From JBBATK01 sp044228685 (GTDB taxonomy: Bacteria; Bacteroidota; Ignavibacteria; Kapaibacteriales; NICIL-2), in the NCBI GenBank assembly GCA_044228685.1, contig JBGAUL010000007.1, positions 62,001-126,000 of the forward strand: a stretch of DNA of 64,000 nucleotides. The letters are read 5' to 3'. The notes under the pieces were generated by a model. That model saw nothing but the letters and a program-made list of their open reading frames with translations. It searched no databases and had not been told where the DNA came from. The position numbers and the translations under genes were made by a program. Of the stretch, positions 26,606-35,117 are shown in pieces. The stretch's first letter is position 1; each line of letters starts with the position of its first letter.

Positions 26606-27208
26606 TTATCGTGAGTAATATTCCACGACGAGTGGAACTTCGCAAACGATTGATACTTCTTCACGTGGAGGAAGATACAAGTACTTAACAGAGAGATCCG
26701 CTTTCGAAATGTCGAGGTAGGGGATCTGACCTGAAGTACGGATTGCATCAAGGAAGCACTCCATCTTACGGCTCTTCTCACGAACCTGGATCAGGTCGTT
26801 AGGACGAACTTGGTATGATGGGATGTCAACTTTCTTACCATTGACTTCAATGTGTCCGTGGCGCACGTATTGGCGAGCAGCATAAACGCTGCGTGCCAAA
26901 CCTGCACGGAATACCAAAGCATCAAGACGTGACTCGAGCAGTTGCACGAGGTTTTCCCCCGCGTTACCACCAAGACGTGATGCCTTGTCCATGTAATTCG
27001 TCATTTGACGCTCATGGATGTTATACTGTAATCTCAGACGTTGCTTTTCAAACAGCTGTTTGCCATAGTCTGATTGTTTATTACGCTTCTTAGCGTTGCC
27101 GTGTTGGCCCGGCGGATAGCCCTTGCGGTCCATTACCTTACGCGACTTTGGAGTTGTAGCAAATCCAAGTTTGCGGGAGATACGAACCTTTGCTCCGGTA
27201 TAATTCAT
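26606..27208 (-). CDS. rpsD: 30S ribosomal protein S4
   Basis: S4 binds 16S rRNA early in 30S assembly and, in many bacteria, represses translation of the alpha operon. The 200-residue product begins MNYTGAKVRISRKLGF as expected; a frame extends upstream to 27253, but those residues do not belong to S4. The S4 RNA-binding domain is seen at LVQLLESRLDALVFRAGLARSVYAARQYVRHGHIEVNG-type sequence (about 90-130). The N-terminus lacks the Cys4 zinc knuckle, so it is the C-minus form. It is transcribed alone, with its own TATCTTTG promoter box and terminator, rather than inside rpsM-rpsK-rpsD-rpoA-rplQ, which is unusual. A second rpsD elsewhere cannot be excluded. Confidence 0.97.
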   Translation of the reverse strand: MNYTGAKVRISRKLGFATTPKSRKVMDRKGYPPGQHGNAKKRNKQSDYGKQLFEKQRLRLQYNIHERQMTNYMDKASRLGGNAGENLVQLLESRLDALVFRAGLARSVYAARQYVRHGHIEVNGKKVDIPSYQVRPNDLIQVREKSRKMECFLDAIRTSGQIPYLDISKADLSVKYLYLPPREEVSIVCEVPLVVEYYSR

Positions 27209-27610
27209 TGTACCACGCACCAAAAGATGAAACAAATTTCTTTTGAGCAACATTCGCCGGCTATAACAACAGAGCTGTCATAACAGGGGTACGTGCATCG
27301 ATAGATCACAAAGATAGTAAGAAAATTTGAATGCTACGTGCTCGAGAAAGGGCAAATCTGTCAAAAAATGAGGTTTGACAGCCCCGACTATGACACTTTT
27401 CAAGCATGGGCCAAGACCATTTGGTCGCTTGAAGCAGAGCGCAACAAACATGCAAGACTGGCAATGAGAGCTCTCAATTCCAGCTTCTACCCACTAGTGA
27501 TTCTCTCATTCTTCATTATGTGCATAACCAAAAGAATCCTCAACCCATTTAAATAACGAAGCATTTGTATTTTGCTACGATACTCCCGACTCAACCTAAC
27601 AACGCTTCCC
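27209..27610. other. Intergenic region between divergent rpsD and the tandem amidohydrolase gene
   Basis: About 400 bases. It holds the rpsD promoter (box at 27309-27316) and presumably the promoter of the amidohydrolase gene. A plus-strand frame at 27369-27556 (62 residues, one hydrophobic stretch near its end) uses AGA/AGG for four of its arginines, unlike neighbouring genes, and has no ribosome-binding site; I regard it as probably not a gene. TTTGACAG appears on the plus strand at 27372-27379 and TTTTTTGACAG on the minus strand in the same area. Confidence 0.4.
27309..27316 (-). promoter_or_regulatory. Bacteroidota-type -7 promoter box for rpsD
   Basis: TATCTTTG on the minus strand matches TAnnTTTG exactly and is the same octamer as in front of the initiator tRNA. 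It would start a leader of roughly 95 bases before the rpsD ATG, long enough for an S4 binding site. Confidence 0.45.
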
Positions 27611-30600
27611 ATGAAACAAAAGCAGCTGTACGTTTCTCTTCTTTGTGCACTCGTAGCTTGTGTTCAGTGCAGTCTTGTGTTTGCGCAAGAGCCTTCGCGA
27701 CATGTCGACGGTCTGCGCGACAAATCCCGGACGTTTTTGGCACTTACGCATGTGCATTTGGTCACGCAACCGGGTGAAGTAGTTGATAACGCTACCATCA
27801 TCATCCGCGGCTCAAAGATTGAAGCGGCCGGTGCGTCCGTCACAATTCCGGCTGGCGCGACAATTCGCGATGCAAAAGGAATGTGGTGCTATGCTGCATT
27901 TATTGATCCCTATACGAATTTGGGATTGGGAGTGAACAAGGGACCCGAGAAGCCAATTGGTTTTGATGATGATGGGGATAGTCCGACAACGCCTGCAGTG
28001 CGTCAAGCTCGTTACTGGAATCAAGCCGTAAAGCCGCAATACCGAGCTGCAGATAATTTGTCCCTCGATGAAAAGAGCGTAGATGAGTTTCGTCGTCAAG
28101 GCATTGCAGTCGTTCAAACAAACTCACTTGACGGAATTTTCAGAGGCAGTTCATGCGTAGTATTTGTGCGACAGGGAGATGCCCTCGACAACATCCTTGT
28201 TAATGATGCTATGCAATGGATGTCCTTCCGCAAGGGCACATCCAAGACACCCTACCCAAGTTCCATGATGGGCAGCATTGCCTTGATTCGTCAAGCATTG
28301 AATGATGCCGACTGGTATGGCAAAGCTCAAGAGGCCTATCGTGGCGATCAAAATCTCACAAGACCAGAAACGAACATTTCGTTGGAAGCCTTGTCAGAAG
28401 CCATCGCGCAAAAAAAGACTTTCGTTTTCGAAACGGAGAACGAGCATTCGATCATGCGTGCACACGCCATTGCTAATGAGTTTTCACTGCAAATGGTGTA
28501 CGAAGGAAGTGGCTACGAGTATCGTCGTTTGTCCTCGCTCAGTGCATTTCACCCCACATTGATTCTTCCTGTTTCCTTCCCATCAGTTCCCGACGTCAGC
28601 AGCGCAGAACGGGCACTCGATGTCGCATATGATGATTTGTTGCATTGGGATGCAGCACCGGAGAATCCGATGAAGTGCGATTCTGCCGGACTCAAGTTTT
28701 CATTTACAACGCATCAGCTCAAGAACAAGGAAGACTTTCTTAAGAATATTCGCAAAGCAATTCAGCGTGGACTGAATCCAAAGGTTGCACTTGAAGCCTT
28801 GACGACCCGACCGGCAGAATTGCTCGGTTTGGCAAGTCAACTCGGCAAGGTCAGCAAAGGTTATTACGCAAATCTCATCCTCTGCGATGGTGACATCTTC
28901 GATGAAGATTCTCGCATTCGTTCTGTCTTTGTAAGTGGCGATGAAGTTGTCATGAGTAATCCGCCGGAGCAGGATCTGCGCGGTGCGTGGACAGTGAAAC
29001 CGGAAAGCATTCTGAAGTCTTTTCGCTTGAATGTTGAAGGCAAGATGGACACACCCAGTGCAAATGCGAAAAAGGACAGCACAAATTTGATGGCAAGCTT
29101 TTCCGCAAATGGATTGCGCGTACAGTTCCGTGTCAATGCCGATAGTCTTGGTACCAATGGAGTCGTTCGATTCAGCGGGATGATGGATTCCGTTCGCGCT
29201 TCCGGTTTGGCGGTTCTTGCTGACGGACGAGAGATCTTGTGGTCAGCACAACGCGATAGCGCCTATGTTGAGAAGCCACGCAAGGGTGCTGACAAGAAGT
29301 TTGAGAAGGCGCTAAGTCTGACATACCCGAATACAGCATTTGGCTTTTCCGACATTCCCGCTCAGAAGTCAGTTCTTTTCAAGAATGCAACTGTCTGGAC
29401 CTGCGCCTCAGCCGGTACCTTGACAAATACCGATGTGTTGATCAGCAATGGTAAAATTCAAGCAGTTGGAAAGAACCTTGGAGGTGCAGATATAACAGTT
29501 GACGCCACCGGAAAACACCTCAGTCCAGGCATCATCGATGAACACTCTCACATTGCCATCGAGCAAGGTGTGAATGAAGGAACGCATGCGATTACAGCAG
29601 AAGTTCGAATTGGTGATGTGTTATTTCCTGACGACATCAATATCTATCGTCAGCTTAGTGGTGGTGTGACCTCCTCGCACTTGCTACACGGTTCAGCAAA
29701 TCCTATCGGCGGACAATTACAACTCATCAAACTCCGCTGGGGAGCCGATGCTGACGGATTGAAGTTCAAAGAAGCTGCCGGCACCATCAAGTTTGCTTTA
29801 GGTGAGAATGTCAAACAATCAAATTGGGGTGATCGCTTCTCAGTTCGCTATCCTCAAACCCGTATGGGTGTTGAAGAAATCATGCGTGATGGTTTCCGCA
29901 CTGCTTTGGAGTATGAGCAACAACGCAAGAACGCATCGAGTGTTGGTATGCCTGTTCGCAAGGACTTACAGCTTGAGACTCTGCTCGAGATCATACACTC
30001 AGAACGATTCATCCACTGTCACTCCTACGTGCAAAGCGAAATCCTCATGCTCATGCGACTTGCAGAAGATTTCAATTTCAGAGTGAAGACCTTTACGCAC
30101 ATCCTCGAAGGATACAAAGTTGCTCGTGAGATGAAAGAGCATGGCACCACTGCCTCATCGTTTGCTGATTGGTGGGCTTATAAGTATGAAGTCTATGATG
30201 CGATCCCTCAGAATACCGGAATTCTCAGCGAACAAGGTGTTGTGACCTCGGTCAATAGCGACGATGCTGAAATGGCTCGTCGACTTAATCAAGAAGCTGC
30301 TAAAGCAATCAAGTATGGCGGTGTTACTGAAGCTGAGGCTCTCAAGATGTGCACAATTAATCCCGCAATTCAACTAGGCGTCGATAAGCTCGTTGGTTCA
30401 ATTGAAGTTGGGAAGTCGGCTGATATCGTTCTTTGGACCGGTAACCCACTCTCGAATTTCTCCCGCGTTTTACAGACTTATGTTGATGGTCGTAAGTTCT
30501 TCGATACCGAAGTCGACCAAACTCTTCGTGAGCGTGATCGTCAGAACCGTGCACTGCTCGAGCAACGTGCTCTTCGTGCTATGGCAAATGGCGAAGAGAA

Positions 30601-30682
30601 GGCGAGTGGACCAAACAAACCACGTCGACGTGAGTATGATTGCAATGATATTGACGATGAAGTGAGTGGCACTGAACGATGA
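27611..30682 (+). CDS. Secreted tandem amidohydrolase (two imidazolonepropionase-like modules)
   Basis: About 1,023 residues after a Sec signal peptide (QLYVSLLCALVACVQCSLVFAQ). Two amidohydrolase-superfamily modules follow. The first (about 40-440) has lost the metal-binding HxH: where PGFIDxHTH is expected it reads AAFIDPYTNLG, although the C-terminal strand region (LGLASQLGKVSKGYYANLIL) is kept. The second (about 580-990) looks active: GIIDEHSHIA supplies HxH, RFIHCHSYV and THILEGYK two further His, and TSVNSDD the catalytic Asp, followed by GVDKLVGSIEVGKSADIVLW. Such enzymes hydrolyse cyclic amides or dipeptides (prolidase- and imidazolonepropionase-like); the substrate is unknown. It overlaps the M1 aminopeptidase gene by four bases, which suggests joint peptide breakdown outside the cytoplasm. 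Confidence 0.88.
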   Translation: MKQKQLYVSLLCALVACVQCSLVFAQEPSRHVDGLRDKSRTFLALTHVHLVTQPGEVVDNATIIIRGSKIEAAGASVTIPAGATIRDAKGMWCYAAFIDPYTNLGLGVNKGPEKPIGFDDDGDSPTTPAVRQARYWNQAVKPQYRAADNLSLDEKSVDEFRRQGIAVVQTNSLDGIFRGSSCVVFVRQGDALDNILVNDAMQWMSFRKGTSKTPYPSSMMGSIALIRQALNDADWYGKAQEAYRGDQNLTRPETNISLEALSEAIAQKKTFVFETENEHSIMRAHAIANEFSLQMVYEGSGYEYRRLSSLSAFHPTLILPVSFPSVPDVSSAERALDVAYDDLLHWDAAPENPMKCDSAGLKFSFTTHQLKNKEDFLKNIRKAIQRGLNPKVALEALTTRPAELLGLASQLGKVSKGYYANLILCDGDIFDEDSRIRSVFVSGDEVVMSNPPEQDLRGAWTVKPESILKSFRLNVEGKMDTPSANAKKDSTNLMASFSANGLRVQFRVNADSLGTNGVVRFSGMMDSVRASGLAVLADGREILWSAQRDSAYVEKPRKGADKKFEKALSLTYPNTAFGFSDIPAQKSVLFKNATVWTCASAGTLTNTDVLISNGKIQAVGKNLGGADITVDATGKHLSPGIIDEHSHIAIEQGVNEGTHAITAEVRIGDVLFPDDINIYRQLSGGVTSSHLLHGSANPIGGQLQLIKLRWGADADGLKFKEAAGTIKFALGENVKQSNWGDRFSVRYPQTRMGVEEIMRDGFRTALEYEQQRKNASSVGMPVRKDLQLETLLEIIHSERFIHCHSYVQSEILMLMRLAEDFNFRVKTFTHILEGYKVAREMKEHGTTASSFADWWAYKYEVYDAIPQNTGILSEQGVVTSVNSDDAEMARRLNQEAAKAIKYGGVTEAEALKMCTINPAIQLGVDKLVGSIEVGKSADIVLWTGNPLSNFSRVLQTYVDGRKFFDTEVDQTLRERDRQNRALLEQRALRAMANGEEKASGPNKPRRREYDCNDIDDEVSGTER

Positions 30683-32835
30683 TACTAGGACGTCGACCAT
30701 ACTTTCATGTAGACTCCTTATCGACTAACGTTTACCAAGCACGAGTAACGAGGCCGTTATCGTATTCGGTGTCAATGTTCGTTGGTGCATTGCTGCTGTT
30801 TGTTTGTACTGCGGTCGTTCCTAGCTCAGCGGCTGTGCGTAGCACCTTTGCTAAGCGCACATTGCCTGCACCAGAACTTTCACAGAATGTCATTTCATCA
30901 CCGACCTTTTTCATAGCTCAGAGTTTCGACGTTCTGGATTACAAGCTAAGCTTGTCTCTGCTTGATGCGCCGGCTATGACGACGAAGTTCAGCAGAAATG
31001 AAATACGTTTTCGCTGGGTTGCCGTTCCGGACAGTTTTCGATTTCATTTGCGATCTCTAACTGTTGACTCTGCCTATTACATCGATCAAAGTGGTAATCC
31101 AATACTTCCGCTGCTCCAAGTTGTGCATAATGGCGATAGCACTTCTGCAACTTATCATCATGCAGTCACGGCTTTATCATCACACAAGCAAGGTGATACA
31201 GTTCGTCTGGTCATTGTGTACTCAGGAAAATTCACCGCTGAAAAACCGGTTGGTGGATACAGTTGGGGAGGCGTGGCGCACGATGGATCTGAGACGATTT
31301 ATAGCTTAGGTGTAGGCTTTCACAACAACTATGTATCGTGCGGACAGCACTGGATGCCGTGTTACGATCTGCCTTCCGACAAAGCTACTTTTTCATTGCG
31401 ATGCTATGCTCCATCCAAGTACACAGTGCTGAGTAACGGAACTCTTACGCGAGTTGATAGCTTGAGTTCTCAGATTGTCATGACCGAGTGGACGACGAAG
31501 AAACAGACTGCGACGAATTTGTTGACCTTTGCGATTGGACCTTACTATGGTTTTCGACTTGGAGCAAGTCCGTCCGGGGCACCGATCCAAGTCTATGGCA
31601 AGTACACTGACACGAATAATATCAAGATTACCTTCAAGCACGTTGCGGATATGTCGGCAGTGTTTGAACAGTATTTCGGACCGTTTCCTTTCGAGAAAAT
31701 TGGGTATGTAATTACCGACAACGGCTCAATGGAGCATCAGACGATGATTAGTCTGGGACGTGGTGAGCTCAGTCTTCGCGACACTGTCAACGAACATGTT
31801 GCTCACGAAATGGCGCACCAATGGTTTGGTGATCTTGTGACCCCCTACGATTACCGCGATGCATGGCTCTGTGAAAGCTTCGCAACATTCTGTGAGTCTT
31901 TGTGGATGGGATCTGTTCGTGGCAACACGGGCTACTTGGTTGATACCAAGTCTAAGATCTCCACTTATCTAACAAGCGTCGGTAAACCTGGTGGAAGGCA
32001 ATTCGAGGGAATTCTTCCTTTGTATGATTTTGATCGCGCTAGTCCGTCATCGAATTATCCGCAAACGATCTACATCAAGGGAGCTAATGTGCTGGCGATG
32101 CTTCGCTTCATGTTAGGTGATACAGTGTTCTTTGCTTCTCTTCGAGACTACATTTCATCCTCCGTCTATGCGAACGCGACAATTGACTCTCTCCAAAATG
32201 CATTTAAACGCAACGTCGCGCCACACCTACGTGATAGTATTGACCACTATTTCGCGGAATGGGTTCGCGGCAAAGGCTGGCCTCTTTTGGAAGTAAATGC
32301 TTCTCGCACCAAGGTGGCTGGTCAATGGCGAGCTTTCCTTCACATCAACCAAGTTCAGCCTGATTCCTTTGGCGTCTATACTTGGTTTCCTCTTGAGTTG
32401 TCGTTCAAGACGGATGCAGGTGACATTCAACACCGCGTCGTCATAGTCAATTCAAAGTCTTGTGACGTCATGGTTGACAGCGTTAATGAATTCACGAGTG
32501 TGCTCTTTAATTCCGGAACTCACGTCAATACTCTCATGACTCTTACCAAGTCTGTGCTTATCACGGATGATGTGCCTGGCGAGTCGAAAGACAATGAACT
32601 CGTGATCTACCCAAATCCAGGACGAAAGCTTGCTCACTTCAAACTGATTCGAGATGGTAACTGGCATGTAGCTATTGTCGATCAGCGCGGTGCTGTTGTA
32701 GCACGTCACGATTTCAGCGGATCGGTTGATTCTATGCAGACACTGCCCTTGAGTGATTTGAGTATAGGCGACTATTTCATGTGCGTCTCAGGACCAAACT
32801 TCTTTAAGGTCGTGCCTTACAGTATTCAACCCTAG
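30679..32835 (+). CDS. T9SS-exported M1-family metallo-aminopeptidase
   Basis: A 718-residue zinc aminopeptidase that removes N-terminal residues from peptides. The zinc motif HEMAHQWFGD (His376, Glu377, His380) and the third ligand Glu399 (LCESFATF) are intact. The exopeptidase motif usually written GxMEN reads GSMEH (349-353). A signal segment lies at about 33-52 (MFVGALLLFVCTAVVPSSAA), so the true start may be the ATG at 30775; the ATG at 30679 overlaps the previous stop by four bases and would add a 32-residue leader. The last 80 residues form a T9SS sorting domain (ELVIYPNPGRKLAHFKL, DGNWHVAIVDQRGAVV). The enzyme thus works on the cell surface or outside, beside the secreted amidohydrolase. 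The GH57 gene starts 17 bases on. Confidence 0.93.
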   Translation: MILGRRPYFHVDSLSTNVYQARVTRPLSYSVSMFVGALLLFVCTAVVPSSAAVRSTFAKRTLPAPELSQNVISSPTFFIAQSFDVLDYKLSLSLLDAPAMTTKFSRNEIRFRWVAVPDSFRFHLRSLTVDSAYYIDQSGNPILPLLQVVHNGDSTSATYHHAVTALSSHKQGDTVRLVIVYSGKFTAEKPVGGYSWGGVAHDGSETIYSLGVGFHNNYVSCGQHWMPCYDLPSDKATFSLRCYAPSKYTVLSNGTLTRVDSLSSQIVMTEWTTKKQTATNLLTFAIGPYYGFRLGASPSGAPIQVYGKYTDTNNIKITFKHVADMSAVFEQYFGPFPFEKIGYVITDNGSMEHQTMISLGRGELSLRDTVNEHVAHEMAHQWFGDLVTPYDYRDAWLCESFATFCESLWMGSVRGNTGYLVDTKSKISTYLTSVGKPGGRQFEGILPLYDFDRASPSSNYPQTIYIKGANVLAMLRFMLGDTVFFASLRDYISSSVYANATIDSLQNAFKRNVAPHLRDSIDHYFAEWVRGKGWPLLEVNASRTKVAGQWRAFLHINQVQPDSFGVYTWFPLELSFKTDAGDIQHRVVIVNSKSCDVMVDSVNEFTSVLFNSGTHVNTLMTLTKSVLITDDVPGESKDNELVIYPNPGRKLAHFKLIRDGNWHVAIVDQRGAVVARHDFSGSVDSMQTLPLSDLSIGDYFMCVSGPNFFKVVPYSIQP

Positions 32836-32852
32836 CGACCAACCACTCTTCA

Positions 32853-34499
32853 ATGCAAGCACTCCGTGTCGCCATTCTGTGGCATCATCATCAACCTTCG
32901 TACCGAGTGAACGATGAATTCGTTTTGCCCTGGGTGCGTCTCCATGCCGTCAAGGACTACTACGATTTAGCGGCTCTTCAACTCGAGTTTCCAAAGCTCG
33001 CGATGACCTATAACATCGTTCCTTCGTTGCTCATGCAACTTGACGATTACTTGCACGATATCCTGGATAGCGTTCAACGATTGAGCCTAGTTAAGGCTGC
33101 AGAGTTGAGCGACGAAAACAAAACTGAGATACTGGCCAGCTTCTTTCGCTGCAATCGTGAAACGATGATAAAGCCCTACGCACGTTTTGCCGAATTGGAA
33201 GCACTCAGCATGACCGAAAACGCAATGCATCGTTTTGAACTTCGTGATTGGTTGGATTTGCAAGTGTGGTACAATCTCTGTTGGATCGGACCTGTGTCTC
33301 GTCTGCAGCCTTCCATACACTGTCTGTTTGAAAAAGGACGTGACTTCAGTGAAGAGGATAAGATGACTGTGCTCATGCACCATCGCATGATCATGAAGAA
33401 CATCATTCCGCTACATCAGGAGTTGAGTGCAAGTCATCGTGCGGAATTGAGTGTGAGTCCGTTGTACCATCCGATTCTTCCCTTGTTACTCAACACCGAC
33501 GCCGCGAAAGAAGCGCTGCCCGATATCTCATTGCCTCCGCATCAGTTTGCCTTTCGTCCGGACGCTGAATGGCAAGTCGCTCGAGCACAACAAGTATTCG
33601 AAGAAAATCTCAATACATCGGCGAAAGGAATGTGGTGTAGTGAGGGGAGTGTGAGCGACGAAACCCTTTCACTCTTGGCTGATTACAATCTGAGTTGGAC
33701 GGCAACTGACGAAGACGTGCTGAGAAACACAAAGGGTACTGCATATCGTTCGACTGACATCTACTTCCCACACACATTCGCCAAAGAGCGTCGCAAAGGA
33801 ATTACAGTGTTCTTCCGCGATCACCATTTGAGCGATGCAATCGGTTTCGTGTATCAGCGGTGGAATGCACATGATGCAGCAGGTGACTTTATCAATCGAC
33901 TAAAGCAAATTCGTCAGCAGATCATAAACGAACGTGGAGATCAATCGCTGCAAGATGCAGTTGTGTCGGTGATACTTGACGGGGAAAATTGCTGGGAGTA
34001 TTACGATGACAACGGAGTGCATTTTATTCGCGCCCTGTATCACGCATTGAGTGAAGATCCGGAGTTGAAGACAATTCGATTCCAGGATGCTTGCATGAAT
34101 GAGCAGCATCCTCAAGACCATCATCTCGATCATATAACTGCCGGTTCATGGATACACGGAAACTTTGCCATTTGGATAGGTCATGAAGAGAAAAACGAGG
34201 CTTGGGAGCAGCTCTTCTTAGCTCGTGCATTGGTCAACGGCAAACGCGTAACACGCAAGCAATGGCAGGCGGCCATGGAACATTTGTATGTGGCTGAAGG
34301 AAGCGACTGGTTCTGGTGGTATGGAGACGATCATCAAGCGAGCACTCGGACGGTCTTTGATGAGATTTTTCGCCATCACTTGCGAAAAGTCTATGAATTG
34401 TATCACGAAGAAATACCCGCGGTACTTCGCAGGCCGATCATGAAAAGCGGGGCATTGCATGAGACCTTTTCGACAATGCATCGGGTGTCTGAGAATTGA
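32853..34499 (+). CDS. Glycoside hydrolase family 57 protein
   Basis: A 548-residue cytoplasmic protein (no signal peptide) of GH57, whose members are alpha-amylases, 4-alpha-glucanotransferases, branching enzymes and amylopullulanases. It opens with LRVAILWHHHQPSYRV, the HxHQP-type region 1. The likely nucleophile is Glu264 in GMWCSEGSVS, followed by SWTATDEDVL. The likely acid/base is Asp376 in VILDGENCWEYY. It lacks the extra C-terminal domain of branching enzymes. The start at 32853 lies 17 bases after the M1 peptidase stop, so the two probably share a transcript. The glycogen or maltodextrin substrate is inferred from the family; no other glycogen gene is present in the window. Confidence 0.9.
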   Translation: MQALRVAILWHHHQPSYRVNDEFVLPWVRLHAVKDYYDLAALQLEFPKLAMTYNIVPSLLMQLDDYLHDILDSVQRLSLVKAAELSDENKTEILASFFRCNRETMIKPYARFAELEALSMTENAMHRFELRDWLDLQVWYNLCWIGPVSRLQPSIHCLFEKGRDFSEEDKMTVLMHHRMIMKNIIPLHQELSASHRAELSVSPLYHPILPLLLNTDAAKEALPDISLPPHQFAFRPDAEWQVARAQQVFEENLNTSAKGMWCSEGSVSDETLSLLADYNLSWTATDEDVLRNTKGTAYRSTDIYFPHTFAKERRKGITVFFRDHHLSDAIGFVYQRWNAHDAAGDFINRLKQIRQQIINERGDQSLQDAVVSVILDGENCWEYYDDNGVHFIRALYHALSEDPELKTIRFQDACMNEQHPQDHHLDHITAGSWIHGNFAIWIGHEEKNEAWEQLFLARALVNGKRVTRKQWQAAMEHLYVAEGSDWFWWYGDDHQASTRTVFDEIFRHHLRKVYELYHEEIPAVLRRPIMKSGALHETFSTMHRVSEN

Positions 34500-34620
34500 C
34501 TAAATAGATGAACATCCGGCGCTTGACGAAAGGCAGTCCGGTTGAACCTCCTCTTTATATATTGCGCTTACCAAATCTGCATCGACCACAACTCTGTTCT
34601 GAACTGAGAAAGGATCAGCT

Positions 34621-35070
34621 ATGATTACGCTCAATATCAACGGTAAAGACCATCAACTCGACATACCTGAAGACATGCCCTTGTTGTGGGCATTGCGAGA
34701 TGTCTTAAATCTCACCGGTGCGAAGTACGGTTGTGGTGTTGGTGTTTGCGGAGCTTGTTCGGTTCTTGTGGACGATGTAGCATTCCGTTCTTGTCAGACA
34801 CCAGTTGCGAATTTCGTCGGAACGAAGATTGTGACTATCGAAGGTCTCAGCGCTGACAATTCACATCCGCTTCAAAAGGCTTGGATCGAGTTAGATGTTG
34901 CCCAGTGCGGCTACTGTCAGCCGGGACAAATCATCAACGCGGCTTCCTTGCTTCACGATAATCCAAAACCAACTGACGATGACATTGATGCAGCGATGGA
35001 TCATTCAATCTGTCGATGCGGATCCTATCAAAGAGTCCGCGAAGCGATCCATAAAGCAGCTGGCAATTAA
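34621..35070 (+). CDS. iorA: (2Fe-2S)-binding small subunit of a molybdenum hydroxylase
   Basis: A 149-residue iron-sulfur protein that passes electrons from the molybdenum centre. Its eight cysteines fit two [2Fe-2S] clusters: the plant-ferredoxin-like set GCGVGVCGACSVLV plus RSCQTPV, and the C-terminal CGYCQPGQI plus CRCGSY. It resembles IorA and CoxS/XdhA-type small subunits. It has no signal peptide, Tat motif or sorting domain. AAGGA lies before the ATG. The large subunit starts 47 bases on. If the large subunit is exported by Tat, this subunit would have to be carried along folded; this is inference. No FAD subunit or cytochrome is encoded next to it. Confidence 0.95.
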   Translation: MITLNINGKDHQLDIPEDMPLLWALRDVLNLTGAKYGCGVGVCGACSVLVDDVAFRSCQTPVANFVGTKIVTIEGLSADNSHPLQKAWIELDVAQCGYCQPGQIINAASLLHDNPKPTDDDIDAAMDHSICRCGSYQRVREAIHKAAGN

Positions 35071-35117
35071 AAACCTCGGGCAGTCAGTGAATTCAAACCA
35101 TTCGTTGGAGATTTGAG

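Noticed and set aside
27369..27556. A 62-residue plus-strand frame with one hydrophobic segment
   Set aside because: It is rich in AGA/AGG arginine codons unlike its neighbours, has no ribosome-binding site, and fills the rpsD/amidohydrolase promoter region.
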